Shown one piece after another: positions 56,663 to 64,000 of a stretch of DNA of 64,000 nucleotides; the stretch's first letter is position 1, and each line of letters starts with the position of its first letter. The stretch lies in contig NZ_CP054258.1 of the NCBI RefSeq assembly GCF_024181585.1, positions 868,001-932,000 on the forward strand, given 5' to 3'. Both the position numbers and the translations under genes were made by a program. The notes under the pieces are model-generated. The model searched no databases, was not told the DNA's origin, and saw nothing but the letters and a program-made list of their open reading frames with translations. Source of the DNA: Treponema socranskii subsp. buccale. GTDB lineage: Bacteria > Spirochaetota > Spirochaetia > Treponematales > Treponemataceae.

Positions 56663-57490
56663 TCACTCGTCCAAAATACGGCCGTCGCATGAAACGGTGA
56701 CGACTCGCCACGGAATAAATTTTCCGCTCGCTTTAAGCGCGTTTACCGCAGCGCTTTCGATGCCGCCGCAGCAGGGCACTTCCATGCGGACGACGGTGAG
56801 GCTTTTGATATTGTTTTCGCCGATAATCGCAGCAAGCTTTTCCGTGTAGTCGCCTTCGTCGAGTTTCGGACAGCCGATGAGCGTCGTTTTGCCTTTAATA
56901 AAATCGTTGTGAAAATTTCCGTATGCGTAAGCGGTGCAGTCCGCCGCGATCAAAAGGTGCGCGCCGTCGAAATACGGAGCGCGGAGAGGGGCGAGTTTGA
57001 TCTGTACGGGCCACTGCCGAAGCTGCGATGAGGGGACGGGCATAGCTTGAAAAGACGGGGAGTGCGGAGCGTCGGCTCCTTCCCGGTCAAACGATCGGAG
57101 TGCGGAACCCGGACAGGCAGTCGGACGGTACGCATGCAGGGGAGATGCGGCATTTCGATCGAAGGTGCGCGAAGCGGATCCGGGACATCCTCCCGCACGA
57201 TGAAAACTTCTTTCGCCGCTGCACTCTCCCTGCCGCGCGTGAAGAGCGGCGCGCGAGGCTTTGTGAACTTCGACCGCTTTTTGATCGTAGGCTGCGGCTT
57301 CCCGTTCTTCAAACGTGATAGCCCCCGTCGGGCATTCGGGGAGACAGTCTCCCATACCGTCGCAGTAATCGTCGCGGATGAGTTGCGCTTTGCCGTCTAC
57401 CATGGCGATAGCTCCTTCGTGGCATGCGGTCACGCAGGCGCCGCAGCCGTTGCATTTTTCCCGATCGATATGAATGATCTGCCGTTTCAT
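56663..57490 (-). CDS. two-cluster 4Fe-4S ferredoxin-like protein
   Basis: 275 residues. Two ferredoxin motifs lie at about 13-23 (CNGCGACVTAC) and 43-53 (CDGMGDCLPEC). The C-terminal domain (about 155-275) has CTAYAYGN, IGCPKLD and VPCCGGIE, typical of a widespread family of anaerobe ferredoxins of unknown partner. A central Pro/Ser-rich stretch (about 80-155) contains two copies of a CPGS-x-x-R-x-FDR unit. It likely relays electrons in the cytoplasm. It is monocistronic and convergent with mutY. Confidence 0.8.
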   Translation of the reverse strand: MKRQIIHIDREKCNGCGACVTACHEGAIAMVDGKAQLIRDDYCDGMGDCLPECPTGAITFEEREAAAYDQKAVEVHKASRAALHARQGECSGERSFHRAGGCPGSASRTFDRNAASPLHAYRPTACPGSALRSFDREGADAPHSPSFQAMPVPSSQLRQWPVQIKLAPLRAPYFDGAHLLIAADCTAYAYGNFHNDFIKGKTTLIGCPKLDEGDYTEKLAAIIGENNIKSLTVVRMEVPCCGGIESAAVNALKASGKFIPWRVVTVSCDGRILDE

Positions 57491-57599
57491 AATTTTTCCG
57501 TAAAAGTTTCCGTGTGATAAACGCGCGTTTTTAAGCGAACGTTGTTTTATCGGTATAATTCAATCTTGTTACATTATATCGTTTTTTATAAAAGGAATA

Positions 57600-57615
57600 C
57601 GTTGTAAAAACAACG
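57600..57615 (-). terminator. hairpin after nrdG
   Basis: On the minus strand CGTTGT-TTTT-ACAACG is followed by a T-rich tail. A short stem, but well placed after the nrdDG stop. Confidence 0.45.
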
Positions 57616-57662
57616 CATTTTGAAAAACGCGACATTCGGCCTAAAAATATGCGGACGGCAAT

Positions 57663-58157
57663 TTACCGGCTGCGGTTTTTCAAATACAGGATGCGCTGGT
57701 TCCGTGAGCCTCGGAACGCGAGCGTTATGTCCCGCTCTTCTTCGATAAAAGGTCCGTCGATGAGTACATCGATGAGGGAGAGCATTTCGTCCGTCGCTTC
57801 GCAGTGTTTCCGTCCGCCGGAAAGCAAATCCGATTCGTACACGTAGCCCGTGTAGCACCATATCGTTTTGTGCGGAAAGACTTTTTTGACGCGGCGCAAA
57901 AAGGGGAGGATATCCCGCTGGTTTTCTTCTTCGAAGGGCTCTCCTCCGAGTACGGTAAGACCTGCGATATAATCGGGTTCCAGGGCACGCAGGATTTCGT
58001 CTTCGGTTTCTTTTGTGAATTGCTTACCGTAGAGGAAATCCCACGTTTCTTTTTGAAAGCATCCCTTGCAGCAGTTGCGGCAGCCGGAGACGAAGAGCGA
58101 AACGCGTACTCCTTCTCCGTCGGCCACATCCGTTTTTTTTATGGCGCCGTAGTACAT
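57663..58157 (-). CDS. nrdG: anaerobic ribonucleotide reductase activating protein
   Basis: 164 residues from ATG 58157, overlapping the nrdD stop (TAATG). Radical-SAM cluster motif C26-x3-C30-x2-C33 (SGCRNCCKGC), TVLGGEPFEEEN and YTGYVYE match NrdG. It generates the glycyl radical on NrdD using S-adenosylmethionine. Confidence 0.95.
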   Translation of the reverse strand: MYYGAIKKTDVADGEGVRVSLFVSGCRNCCKGCFQKETWDFLYGKQFTKETEDEILRALEPDYIAGLTVLGGEPFEEENQRDILPFLRRVKKVFPHKTIWCYTGYVYESDLLSGGRKHCEATDEMLSLIDVLIDGPFIEEERDITLAFRGSRNQRILYLKNRSR

Positions 58158-60319
58158 TACAAGTGCAGCACGCGCTCTTTTATTTCCTGCGTGCGTCCCT
58201 GATTCCAGTACTGCGTGCCGATATAGCCGCAGGTACGGCGTGCCACGTTCATCTTCGCCTGATCGCGGTTGCCGCAGTTGGGGCATTCCCACACGAGCTT
58301 GCCGTCGGTATCGGAAGCGATACGGATTTCGCCGGTAAAGCCGCAGCTTTGGCAAAAATCGCTTTTCGTATTGAGTTCGGCATACATGATATTGTTGTAG
58401 ATGTGTTTTAAAAGCGCCATAACCGCTTCCATATTGTTTTCCATATTCGGCACTTCGACATAGCTGACCGCACCTCCGGGAGAAAGCTCTTGGAACTGCG
58501 ATTCGAATGTCAGCTTTGCAAACGCGTCTATCGGCTCGGTGACGTGCACGTGGTAGCTGTTCGTGATATAGTTTTTATCGGTGACGCCGGGGATGATGCC
58601 GAAGCGCTGTTTTAAACACTTGGCGAATTTATACGTCGTGCTTTCAAGCGGCGTGCCGTACAGCGAAAAGGCGATAGTCGTTTCTTTTTTCCACTCGGCG
58701 CACGCATCGTTTAAGCGGTGCATGATAGCAAGCGCAAAAGGCGTCGCTTCGGGATCGGTGTGCGATTTTCCCGTCATATAGCGCACGCATTCGCAGAGTC
58801 CCGCGTATCCGAGCGAAATCGTCGAATAGCCGTTGAACAAAAGCTTATCGATTTTTTCACCCTTTGCGAGGCGCGCTATAGCTCCGTTTTGCCACAGGAT
58901 CGGAGCCGCATCGCTTTTCGTTCCGAGAAGGCGTTTGTGACGGATCATGAGTGCGCGATAGCACAGTTCAAGCCGCTCGTCCATGATGCGCCAAAATTTT
59001 TCCGTATCGCCGCCCGAAGAGCAGGCGACGTCGACGAGGTTCAGCGTAACAACTCCTTGGTTAAAGCGGCCGTAAAATTTCGGCTTGCCGTTTTCGTCGC
59101 GATAAACCGTGAGAAAAGAGCGGCAGCCCATGCACGGATAACAGTTGCCCTCTTTGAGTTCGAGCATTTTCTTTTCGGAAATATAATCGGGCACGAGACG
59201 CCTGGCCGAACACTTCGCCGCAAGCTCGGTGAGATAATAATATTTCGAATTGCGCGCGACGTTGTCGTCTTCGAGCACGTAGATGAGCTTCGGGAAGGCG
59301 GGCGTGATCCATGCGCCCGCTTCGTTTTTGACGCCCTGATAGCGCTGTTTGAGCGTTTCTTCGATGATGAGCGCCAAGTCCGCTTTTTCCTGCGCGTTTT
59401 TCGCTTCGTTCAGATACATAAAGACCGTGACGAAGGGCGCCTGTCCGTTCGTCGTCATCAGCGTAATCACTTGGTATTGGATCGTTTGCACGCCCCGCTT
59501 TATTTCATCGCGCAGACGGTTTTCGACGATGTACGAAAACTGTTCATCCGTTACGGAAAGCTTTGTCGTCGCGATCATCTCTTTCGTTTCTTTTTCGATT
59601 TTTTTGCGGCTCACGTCTACAAAGGGCGCGAGGTGTGCGAGCGAAATGCTCTGGCCGCCGTACTGACAGCTTGCAACTTGAGCGATGATCTGCGTCGCGA
59701 TATTGCACGCGGTCGAAAACGAATGAGGCCGGTCGATTTTCGTATTGCTGATGACCGTGCCGTTTTGCAGCATGTCTTCGAGATTGACGAGATCGCAGTT
59801 GTGCATGTGCTGCGCAAAATAGTCGGCGTCGTGAAAGTGGATGATGCCTTCGGCATGCGCTTTGGCGATATCTTCGTCGAGCAAAAATCGTCTCGTGATG
59901 TCTTTGCTCACTTCGCCTGCCATATAGTCGCGCTGGACGCTGACGACTGTCGGGTTTTTATTCGAGTTTTCCTGTTTGACTTCTTCGTTGTTTTCATCGA
60001 GCAAACTTAAAATCTGCGCGTCCGTCGTATTCGCTTTTCTCATGAGCGCGTGACGATAGCGGTACGTGATATAGGTTTTTGCGACATTGTATGCGCCGCA
60101 CCTCATGATACCGTTTTCGACGCGGTCCTGAATCGTTTCGACGTCGAGCGCGTGTCCGCTTTTCGCACATTCGATTTCTATGTCATCCGCGACGGAATCG
60201 ATTTGAGCTTGCGTGAGCCGCTCGGTTTCCGGTACCTGTTCGTTCGCTTTTGAAATTGCAACCGTTATTTTCGATCGGTCGAACGGAACTTCCGCGCCGC
60301 TTCGTTTTATGATTTTCAT
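58157..60319 (-). CDS. nrdD: class III anaerobic ribonucleoside-triphosphate reductase
   Basis: 720 residues. An N-terminal ATP-cone (about 1-90, IKRSGAEVPFDRSKI) precedes the barrel with SCQYGGQSIS and GNCYPCMGCRSFL. Near the end a four-Cys zinc site (CQSCG and CPNCG) is followed by RRTCGYIG, with the radical Gly at about 698. It makes dNTPs anaerobically. Two NrdR-type boxes precede it, so it is probably repressed by NrdR with dATP. Confidence 0.96.
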   Translation of the reverse strand: MKIIKRSGAEVPFDRSKITVAISKANEQVPETERLTQAQIDSVADDIEIECAKSGHALDVETIQDRVENGIMRCGAYNVAKTYITYRYRHALMRKANTTDAQILSLLDENNEEVKQENSNKNPTVVSVQRDYMAGEVSKDITRRFLLDEDIAKAHAEGIIHFHDADYFAQHMHNCDLVNLEDMLQNGTVISNTKIDRPHSFSTACNIATQIIAQVASCQYGGQSISLAHLAPFVDVSRKKIEKETKEMIATTKLSVTDEQFSYIVENRLRDEIKRGVQTIQYQVITLMTTNGQAPFVTVFMYLNEAKNAQEKADLALIIEETLKQRYQGVKNEAGAWITPAFPKLIYVLEDDNVARNSKYYYLTELAAKCSARRLVPDYISEKKMLELKEGNCYPCMGCRSFLTVYRDENGKPKFYGRFNQGVVTLNLVDVACSSGGDTEKFWRIMDERLELCYRALMIRHKRLLGTKSDAAPILWQNGAIARLAKGEKIDKLLFNGYSTISLGYAGLCECVRYMTGKSHTDPEATPFALAIMHRLNDACAEWKKETTIAFSLYGTPLESTTYKFAKCLKQRFGIIPGVTDKNYITNSYHVHVTEPIDAFAKLTFESQFQELSPGGAVSYVEVPNMENNMEAVMALLKHIYNNIMYAELNTKSDFCQSCGFTGEIRIASDTDGKLVWECPNCGNRDQAKMNVARRTCGYIGTQYWNQGRTQEIKERVLHL

Positions 60320-60385
60320 ATATTCCCCTTATTTCCCCGATATTTTCGATGAAATCGATATAAAATTGATATTGTTATAATTTTA

Positions 60386-60433
60386 ACACTATATATAGCG
60401 CTTTATCGCTAATTAATCTACCAGATATAGCGT
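60386..60433 (-). promoter_or_regulatory. tandem NrdR boxes upstream of nrdD
   Basis: ACACTATATATAGCGC (60386-60401) and a weaker second box (60418-60433) sharing ATATAGCG. The shared cores are 32 bp apart, three helical turns, the standard NrdR arrangement. A half-box GCGCTATATAT at 60461-60471 lies nearer the divergent gene. Confidence 0.7.
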
Positions 60434-60488
60434 TTTTAGTCAAGTGAAATATAAAAAATCGCGCTATATATTAAAAAAGATCGATTTT

Positions 60489-60497
60489 TGCTATACT
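60489..60497 (+). promoter_or_regulatory. extended -10 of the kinase gene
   Basis: TGC followed by TATACT (60492-60497), six nt before ATG 60504; no Shine-Dalgarno. The NrdR half-box lies 20-30 nt upstream. Confidence 0.5.
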
Positions 60498-60503
60498 TGC
60501 CGT

Positions 60504-61415
60504 ATGGACGAAGCATTTTTACGCTATACGTCGCTCGCGCATGCGCTCACGGATATCTTCGGGCGCGGCATTTCGATTTTGCATACCGAGCGGCTTTCGG
60601 GCGGCGACATAAACAAAGCGTACGCGCTCATCCTTTCAAACGGTAAGCGCGTTTTTATGAAAGCGAACGCAAAAGAAAACGCCGCTTTTTTTACCGCCGA
60701 AGCGGCAGGTCTTTTTGCGATCGCATCGACGGGTACGATCGCCGTTCCGCACGTTTTGGGCGCGGGTACGGACGACGGAGAGACAGCCGGTTATTCTTTT
60801 TTGCTCCTCGACCATATCGTTTCCGGCGAAAAAAACGCTTCATATTGGGAGACTTTCGCCTGCTCGCTCGCAGCTCTGCATAGGGCGGACTGCACTTCTT
60901 TTTCTTCCGGTAAAAAATTCGGCTTTATCGAAAACAATTTTATCGGAGCGTCCGAACAGATAAATGTGCCGTCCGATTCATGGGTCGATTTTTTTCGTGA
61001 ATGTCGTCTCGCTCCGCAGTTTAAAAAAGCCGCTCGGTATTTCGATACGGCGATGAACGGAAAAATCGTTACACTGCTCGACCGTTTGGAACGCTTTATC
61101 ACGGAACCCGCGTCTCCTTCGCTTTTGCACGGCGACCTGTGGAGCGGGAACCTTATGTGCGATTCCCGCGGCAAAGCGATGCTCATCGATCCCGCATGCT
61201 ATTGCGGAAACCGGGAAGCGGATATTGCGATGACCGAGCTTTTCGGCGGATTTCCGCGCGCATTTTACGATGCGTATAATGAAGCATTTGCGTTTGAAGA
61301 AGGCAGGGAAGAGCGGCGCGATCTGTACAATCTCTATCATTTATTGAATCACTTGAACCTTTTCGGCAGGGCATATTTTTCCGCCGTGTGCGACATCGTA
61401 AACGAATATGTTTGA
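60504..61415 (+). CDS. fructosamine-kinase-family protein
   Basis: 303 residues from ATG 60504. LSGGDINKAYAL, VFMKANAKEN, the catalytic SLLHGDLWSGNLM and LIDPACYCGNREADIAMTELFGGF follow the fructosamine/ketosamine-3-kinase family. Members phosphorylate glycated amines so that they can be deglycated. It is divergent from nrdD. A small membrane protein gene follows after 85 nt. Confidence 0.88.
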   Translation: MDEAFLRYTSLAHALTDIFGRGISILHTERLSGGDINKAYALILSNGKRVFMKANAKENAAFFTAEAAGLFAIASTGTIAVPHVLGAGTDDGETAGYSFLLLDHIVSGEKNASYWETFACSLAALHRADCTSFSSGKKFGFIENNFIGASEQINVPSDSWVDFFRECRLAPQFKKAARYFDTAMNGKIVTLLDRLERFITEPASPSLLHGDLWSGNLMCDSRGKAMLIDPACYCGNREADIAMTELFGGFPRAFYDAYNEAFAFEEGREERRDLYNLYHLLNHLNLFGRAYFSAVCDIVNEYV

Positions 61416-61500
61416 TATGCAAACATATTTGACATGATTTGAAAATGCAGTTATGATAAGAAATCAGCTTATGCTGAAAATCATCTTGAGAGGTATAGAT

Positions 61501-61689
61501 ATGAAAACGAATGCACCCAAAACGACGACGTGGTGGATCGCCGTCATCTTACTGGCCGTCGGCTTTGTCAGCGTCATGTTGATGGGTCGTGTCAATCTCG
61601 GCTTTTTGCAGCAGGGGCGCTGTTATTATTGGCTTACTTTTGCGGGCGGCGCTTTGCTTGCGTTGAGTACGGTTTTTAAAGGTCTTTAA
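61501..61689 (+). CDS. small two-helix membrane protein
   Basis: 62 residues from ATG 61501 with GAGAGG upstream. Two hydrophobic segments (about 10-28 and 40-58) are joined by a short polar loop. No family recognised. It precedes bacteriohemerythrin by 17 nt, so the two are probably co-transcribed. Confidence 0.6.
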   Translation: MKTNAPKTTTWWIAVILLAVGFVSVMLMGRVNLGFLQQGRCYYWLTFAGGALLALSTVFKGL

Positions 61690-61706
61690 ATTAATGGGAG
61701 TATGGT

Positions 61707-62132
61707 ATGGAAAAGGTTGCAAAGGTTCAGTGGGACGATTCCTATCTTTTGAATATACCGGAGATAGACGCTCAGCATAAACGGCTGCTCGCTATTGCAA
61801 ACGAGCTCTATGACGCTGCGACGGGATCTCCCGAAGATTATAAACTGAAGATGTCGAAGGTATTGAAATCGCTGACCGATTACACCGTTTACCACTTCAC
61901 CGAAGAAGAAAAATTTATGGCGAAATACGGTTATCCCGCGACGAGCACGCATAAGGTTGCACACGATGCGTTTGTGCGCGAAGTCGAAATACAGATTCGA
62001 AGGCTCGACGGCGGTACGCAGGATGATGCGCTCAAACTTTATTCGTTTATCGTAAACTGGGTTTTAATGCACATCGCGCGCGCAGACCGTATCTGGGGAA
62101 AATTCGTTTCGCAAAAATTGGAGCAGGAATAA
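61707..62132 (+). CDS. bacteriohemerythrin
   Basis: 141 residues. Di-iron ligands H24 (DAQH), H63 and E67 (HFTEEE), H82 and H86 (THKVAH), and H122 with D127 (MHIARAD) are all present. Single-domain hemerythrins bind oxygen, and in microaerophiles and anaerobes act as oxygen sensors or scavengers. The small membrane gene just upstream may be a partner. Confidence 0.93.
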   Translation: MEKVAKVQWDDSYLLNIPEIDAQHKRLLAIANELYDAATGSPEDYKLKMSKVLKSLTDYTVYHFTEEEKFMAKYGYPATSTHKVAHDAFVREVEIQIRRLDGGTQDDALKLYSFIVNWVLMHIARADRIWGKFVSQKLEQE

Positions 62133-62154
62133 AAGCGTCGGAAAAAACCGGCAC

Positions 62155-62219
62155 GCTTACGGGACAAGGAATCGGACATTTTACGATCCGTGTTCCGTAA
62201 GCGTAAACGTCGTAAAATG
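62155..62219. other. interleaved inverted repeats between convergent genes
   Basis: Arm A (62155-62166) pairs with A' (62191-62202) over 12 bp with one G-T. Arm B CATTTTACGA (62177-62186) pairs with B' TCGTAAAATG (62210-62219). The order A-B-A'-B' permits a pseudoknot or two exclusive hairpins. A further stem, CCGGTTC with GAACCGG, follows (62221-62254). Confidence 0.55.
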
Positions 62220-62258
62220 GCCGGTTCAAAAGGCTGTTGGTTTTTCGCGAACCGGAGG

Positions 62259-64000
62259 CTACGAGCCGTATTGATTTTCGATGTCGCGTATTTGATCGCG
62301 GATGACGGCGGCCTTTTCGTATTCGAGGCGGTCGGCTGCTTCCGCCATTTCGTTTTTAAGAGCGGCGATAAGCTTTTTACGCTGCGAAGGCACAAAGAGG
62401 TTCGCGCTTTTTTTGAGGACGGCCAGTTCGACCGCCGCCGTTTCTTCGGCTTCTTTTTCTTCATGCACTAAAATATCTTCGACCGCTTTTGCGATCGTTT
62501 TCGGCGTAATGCCGTGTTCTTTGTTGTACGCTTCCTGAATTTCCCGCCGGTGCTTCGTTTCGTTCAGCGCTTCCTGCATCGCATCGCTCATTCTGTCCGC
62601 ATACATGACGACCGTCCCGTCAGCATTGCGCGCCGCCCGCCCGATGATTTGGATCAAGCTCGTCGCCGATCTCAAAAATCCGATTTTATCGGCATCGAGG
62701 ATCGCGATAAACGATACTTCCGGCAAATCGATCCCTTCGCGCAAAAGGTTGATGCCGATGAGCACGTCGAACTCTCCCGCACGCAGCCCTTTTAATAATT
62801 CGACGCGCTCGAAGGTTTCGACTTCGGAGTGGATGTATTTTACTTTGAGCGAAAGACCGAGCAGGTAGTCGGTCAAATCTTCGGCCATTTTTTTTGTCAG
62901 CGTCAAAACGAGACTGCGTTCGTTTTTTGCGATGCGCTTTTTGATTTCGTTGTAGATATCTTCCATCTGGCCTTCGCTCGGCCGCACTTCGACGATCGGA
63001 TCGAGAAGACCGGTGGGTCTGATGAGCTGTTCGACGACTTGCGTGCTCTGTTTTACCTCTTCTTTGCGGGGCGTTGCGCTCACGTAGATGACTTGGTTGA
63101 GCTTTGCGGAAAATTCGGCAAACTTGAGCGGGCGATTGTCGAGCGCGCTCGGCAGGCGGAAACCGAAATCGACGAGGTTTTGTTTTCGGCTCCGATCTCC
63201 TTCGTACATTGCGCCGAGCTGCGGGACGGTGACGTGTGCTTCGTCGAGCATGCACAAAAAATCGTCGGGAAAATAGTGGAGGAGCGTCGCAGGAGGCTCT
63301 CCCGTCTTCCGCCCCGTGATCGGTGCGGAATAGTTTTCGATGCCGGGACAGTAGCCCATCTCTTTCATCATTTCGATATCATACGTCGTGCGCGTTTTGA
63401 GGCGTTCGTATTCGAGCGGTTTTTTTTGCGCTTCAAGTTCGGCGAGGCGAGCGTCGAGTTCCCTTTGTATGCGTTCGGTTGCGGCGACGAGCAGTTCGTG
63501 CGGCACGACAAAGTGACGTGCGGGATAGATGACCGTTTCGTCCAAATCTTCGATCGTCTTTCCCGTCATCACGTTGAAGCGCTTTATCTTTGCGACTTCA
63601 TCCCAATCGAATTCGATTTTATACGCTTCGTCCGTTTCCATGTATGCCGGAAAGATTTCCATGACGTCGCCGCGGATTCTGAAATTGCCCCGCTCCAATA
63701 CGGCGTCGTTGCGCTTGTACTGCAGCGCGATGAGTTCTTCCGCGATCGTATGCGTAGTGCGCGATTCTCCCTTTTCGATGTGTACGCGCATCTCTTTGTA
63801 TAAGTCCGGCATACCGAGGCCGTAGATACACGACACCGTTGCAACGACGACGACGTCGCGCCGCTCCATAAGGCTGTACGTTGCAGCCAAGCGCATCCGG
63901 TCGATTTCATCGTTTATCGACGCATCTTTTTCTATATATAAATCCCGTGCGGGCACGTATGCTTCGGGTTGATAATAATCGTAGTACGAAACGAAGTATT
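62259..64000 (-). CDS. uvrB: excinuclease ABC subunit B, 5' end outside the window
   Basis: More than 565 residues. The readable N-terminal edge is the YYDYYQPEAYVPARDLY segment. VSCIYGLGMPDLY, LLREGIDLPEVSFIAILDADK, QIIGRAARNADG and the C-terminal UVR motif (EYEKAAVIRDQIRDIE) are present. It verifies damage and loads UvrC in nucleotide excision repair. The frame continues to the end of the window with no start seen. Confidence 0.96.
   Translation of the reverse strand, partial: YFVSYYDYYQPEAYVPARDLYIEKDASINDEIDRMRLAATYSLMERRDVVVVATVSCIYGLGMPDLYKEMRVHIEKGESRTTHTIAEELIALQYKRNDAVLERGNFRIRGDVMEIFPAYMETDEAYKIEFDWDEVAKIKRFNVMTGKTIEDLDETVIYPARHFVVPHELLVAATERIQRELDARLAELEAQKKPLEYERLKTRTTYDIEMMKEMGYCPGIENYSAPITGRKTGEPPATLLHYFPDDFLCMLDEAHVTVPQLGAMYEGDRSRKQNLVDFGFRLPSALDNRPLKFAEFSAKLNQVIYVSATPRKEEVKQSTQVVEQLIRPTGLLDPIVEVRPSEGQMEDIYNEIKKRIAKNERSLVLTLTKKMAEDLTDYLLGLSLKVKYIHSEVETFERVELLKGLRAGEFDVLIGINLLREGIDLPEVSFIAILDADKIGFLRSATSLIQIIGRAARNADGTVVMYADRMSDAMQEALNETKHRREIQEAYNKEHGITPKTIAKAVEDILVHEEKEAEETAAVELAVLKKSANLFVPSQRKKLIAALKNEMAEAADRLEYEKAAVIRDQIRDIENQYGS

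Noticed and set aside
58718-60010. 430-codon plus-strand ORF opposite nrdD
   Set aside because: Antisense shadow with high Arg/Phe content; nrdD is certain.

Overview
The window looks like a chromosomal segment of a host-associated, anaerobic, flagellated spirochaete of the genus Treponema. The evidence is the set of flagellar rod genes, class III anaerobic ribonucleotide reductase, many TPR lipoproteins and periplasmic proteins, and a cvpA/atoS/atoC cluster beside murG. I did not assign a species. Most genes are close-packed, often with ATGA or TAATG overlaps, and of intermediate GC. The stretch 32.1-36.3 kb is visibly more AT-rich.

Layout: (1) 1-18.2 kb: cell-envelope and TPR genes. These are a truncated CapA-type gene, TPR proteins, an MltD-like lytic transglycosylase with LysM, an OmpA-like protein, an orphan amino-acid ABC ATPase, an FMN/FAD fumarate-reductase-like lipoprotein, a TetR/DUF2271 pair and a TraB-family membrane protein. 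(2) 18.5-28.3 kb: an MGH1/trehalase-like glycosidase, a partner-switching module (PP2C phosphatase, STAS antagonist, anti-sigma-type kinase), a ParB-fold protein with a metallophosphoesterase and a 28-residue membrane peptide, then TPR proteins with a probable frameshift junction at a T9 tract. (3) 28.4-32 kb: mutL-xseB-xseA. (4) 32.1-36.3 kb: an AT-rich accessory island with a WYL regulator, an HD-domain protein, a possible UDG-fold protein, an unknown protein and a short FlhA-like membrane protein. Its promoter regions carry four copies of one palindrome, CTATC-N7-GATAG. (5) 36.5-41.9 kb: 16S, tRNA-Ile, 23S and 5S rRNA genes, then tRNA-Phe. (6) 42-49.5 kb: murG, cvpA, a DnaX/delta-prime-like gene, an NtrC-type two-component pair, a J-domain gene and glgC. 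(7) 49.6-52.5 kb: flgF, flgG and a FlgJ-like rod gene, interrupted by palindrome-rich repeats. (8) 52.5-64 kb: murC, yicC, cmk-like, a mutY-like gene, a two-cluster ferredoxin, nrdDG under tandem NrdR boxes, a fructosamine-kinase-like gene, bacteriohemerythrin and truncated uvrB.

Recurring themes: several genes have a sigma70-type -10 box ending only 5-7 nt before the start codon, which suggests leaderless mRNAs. The best candidate for an undescribed system is the WYL-controlled island, where a stand-alone FlhA export-gate membrane domain shares a regulon with HD and putative DNA-repair-fold proteins.
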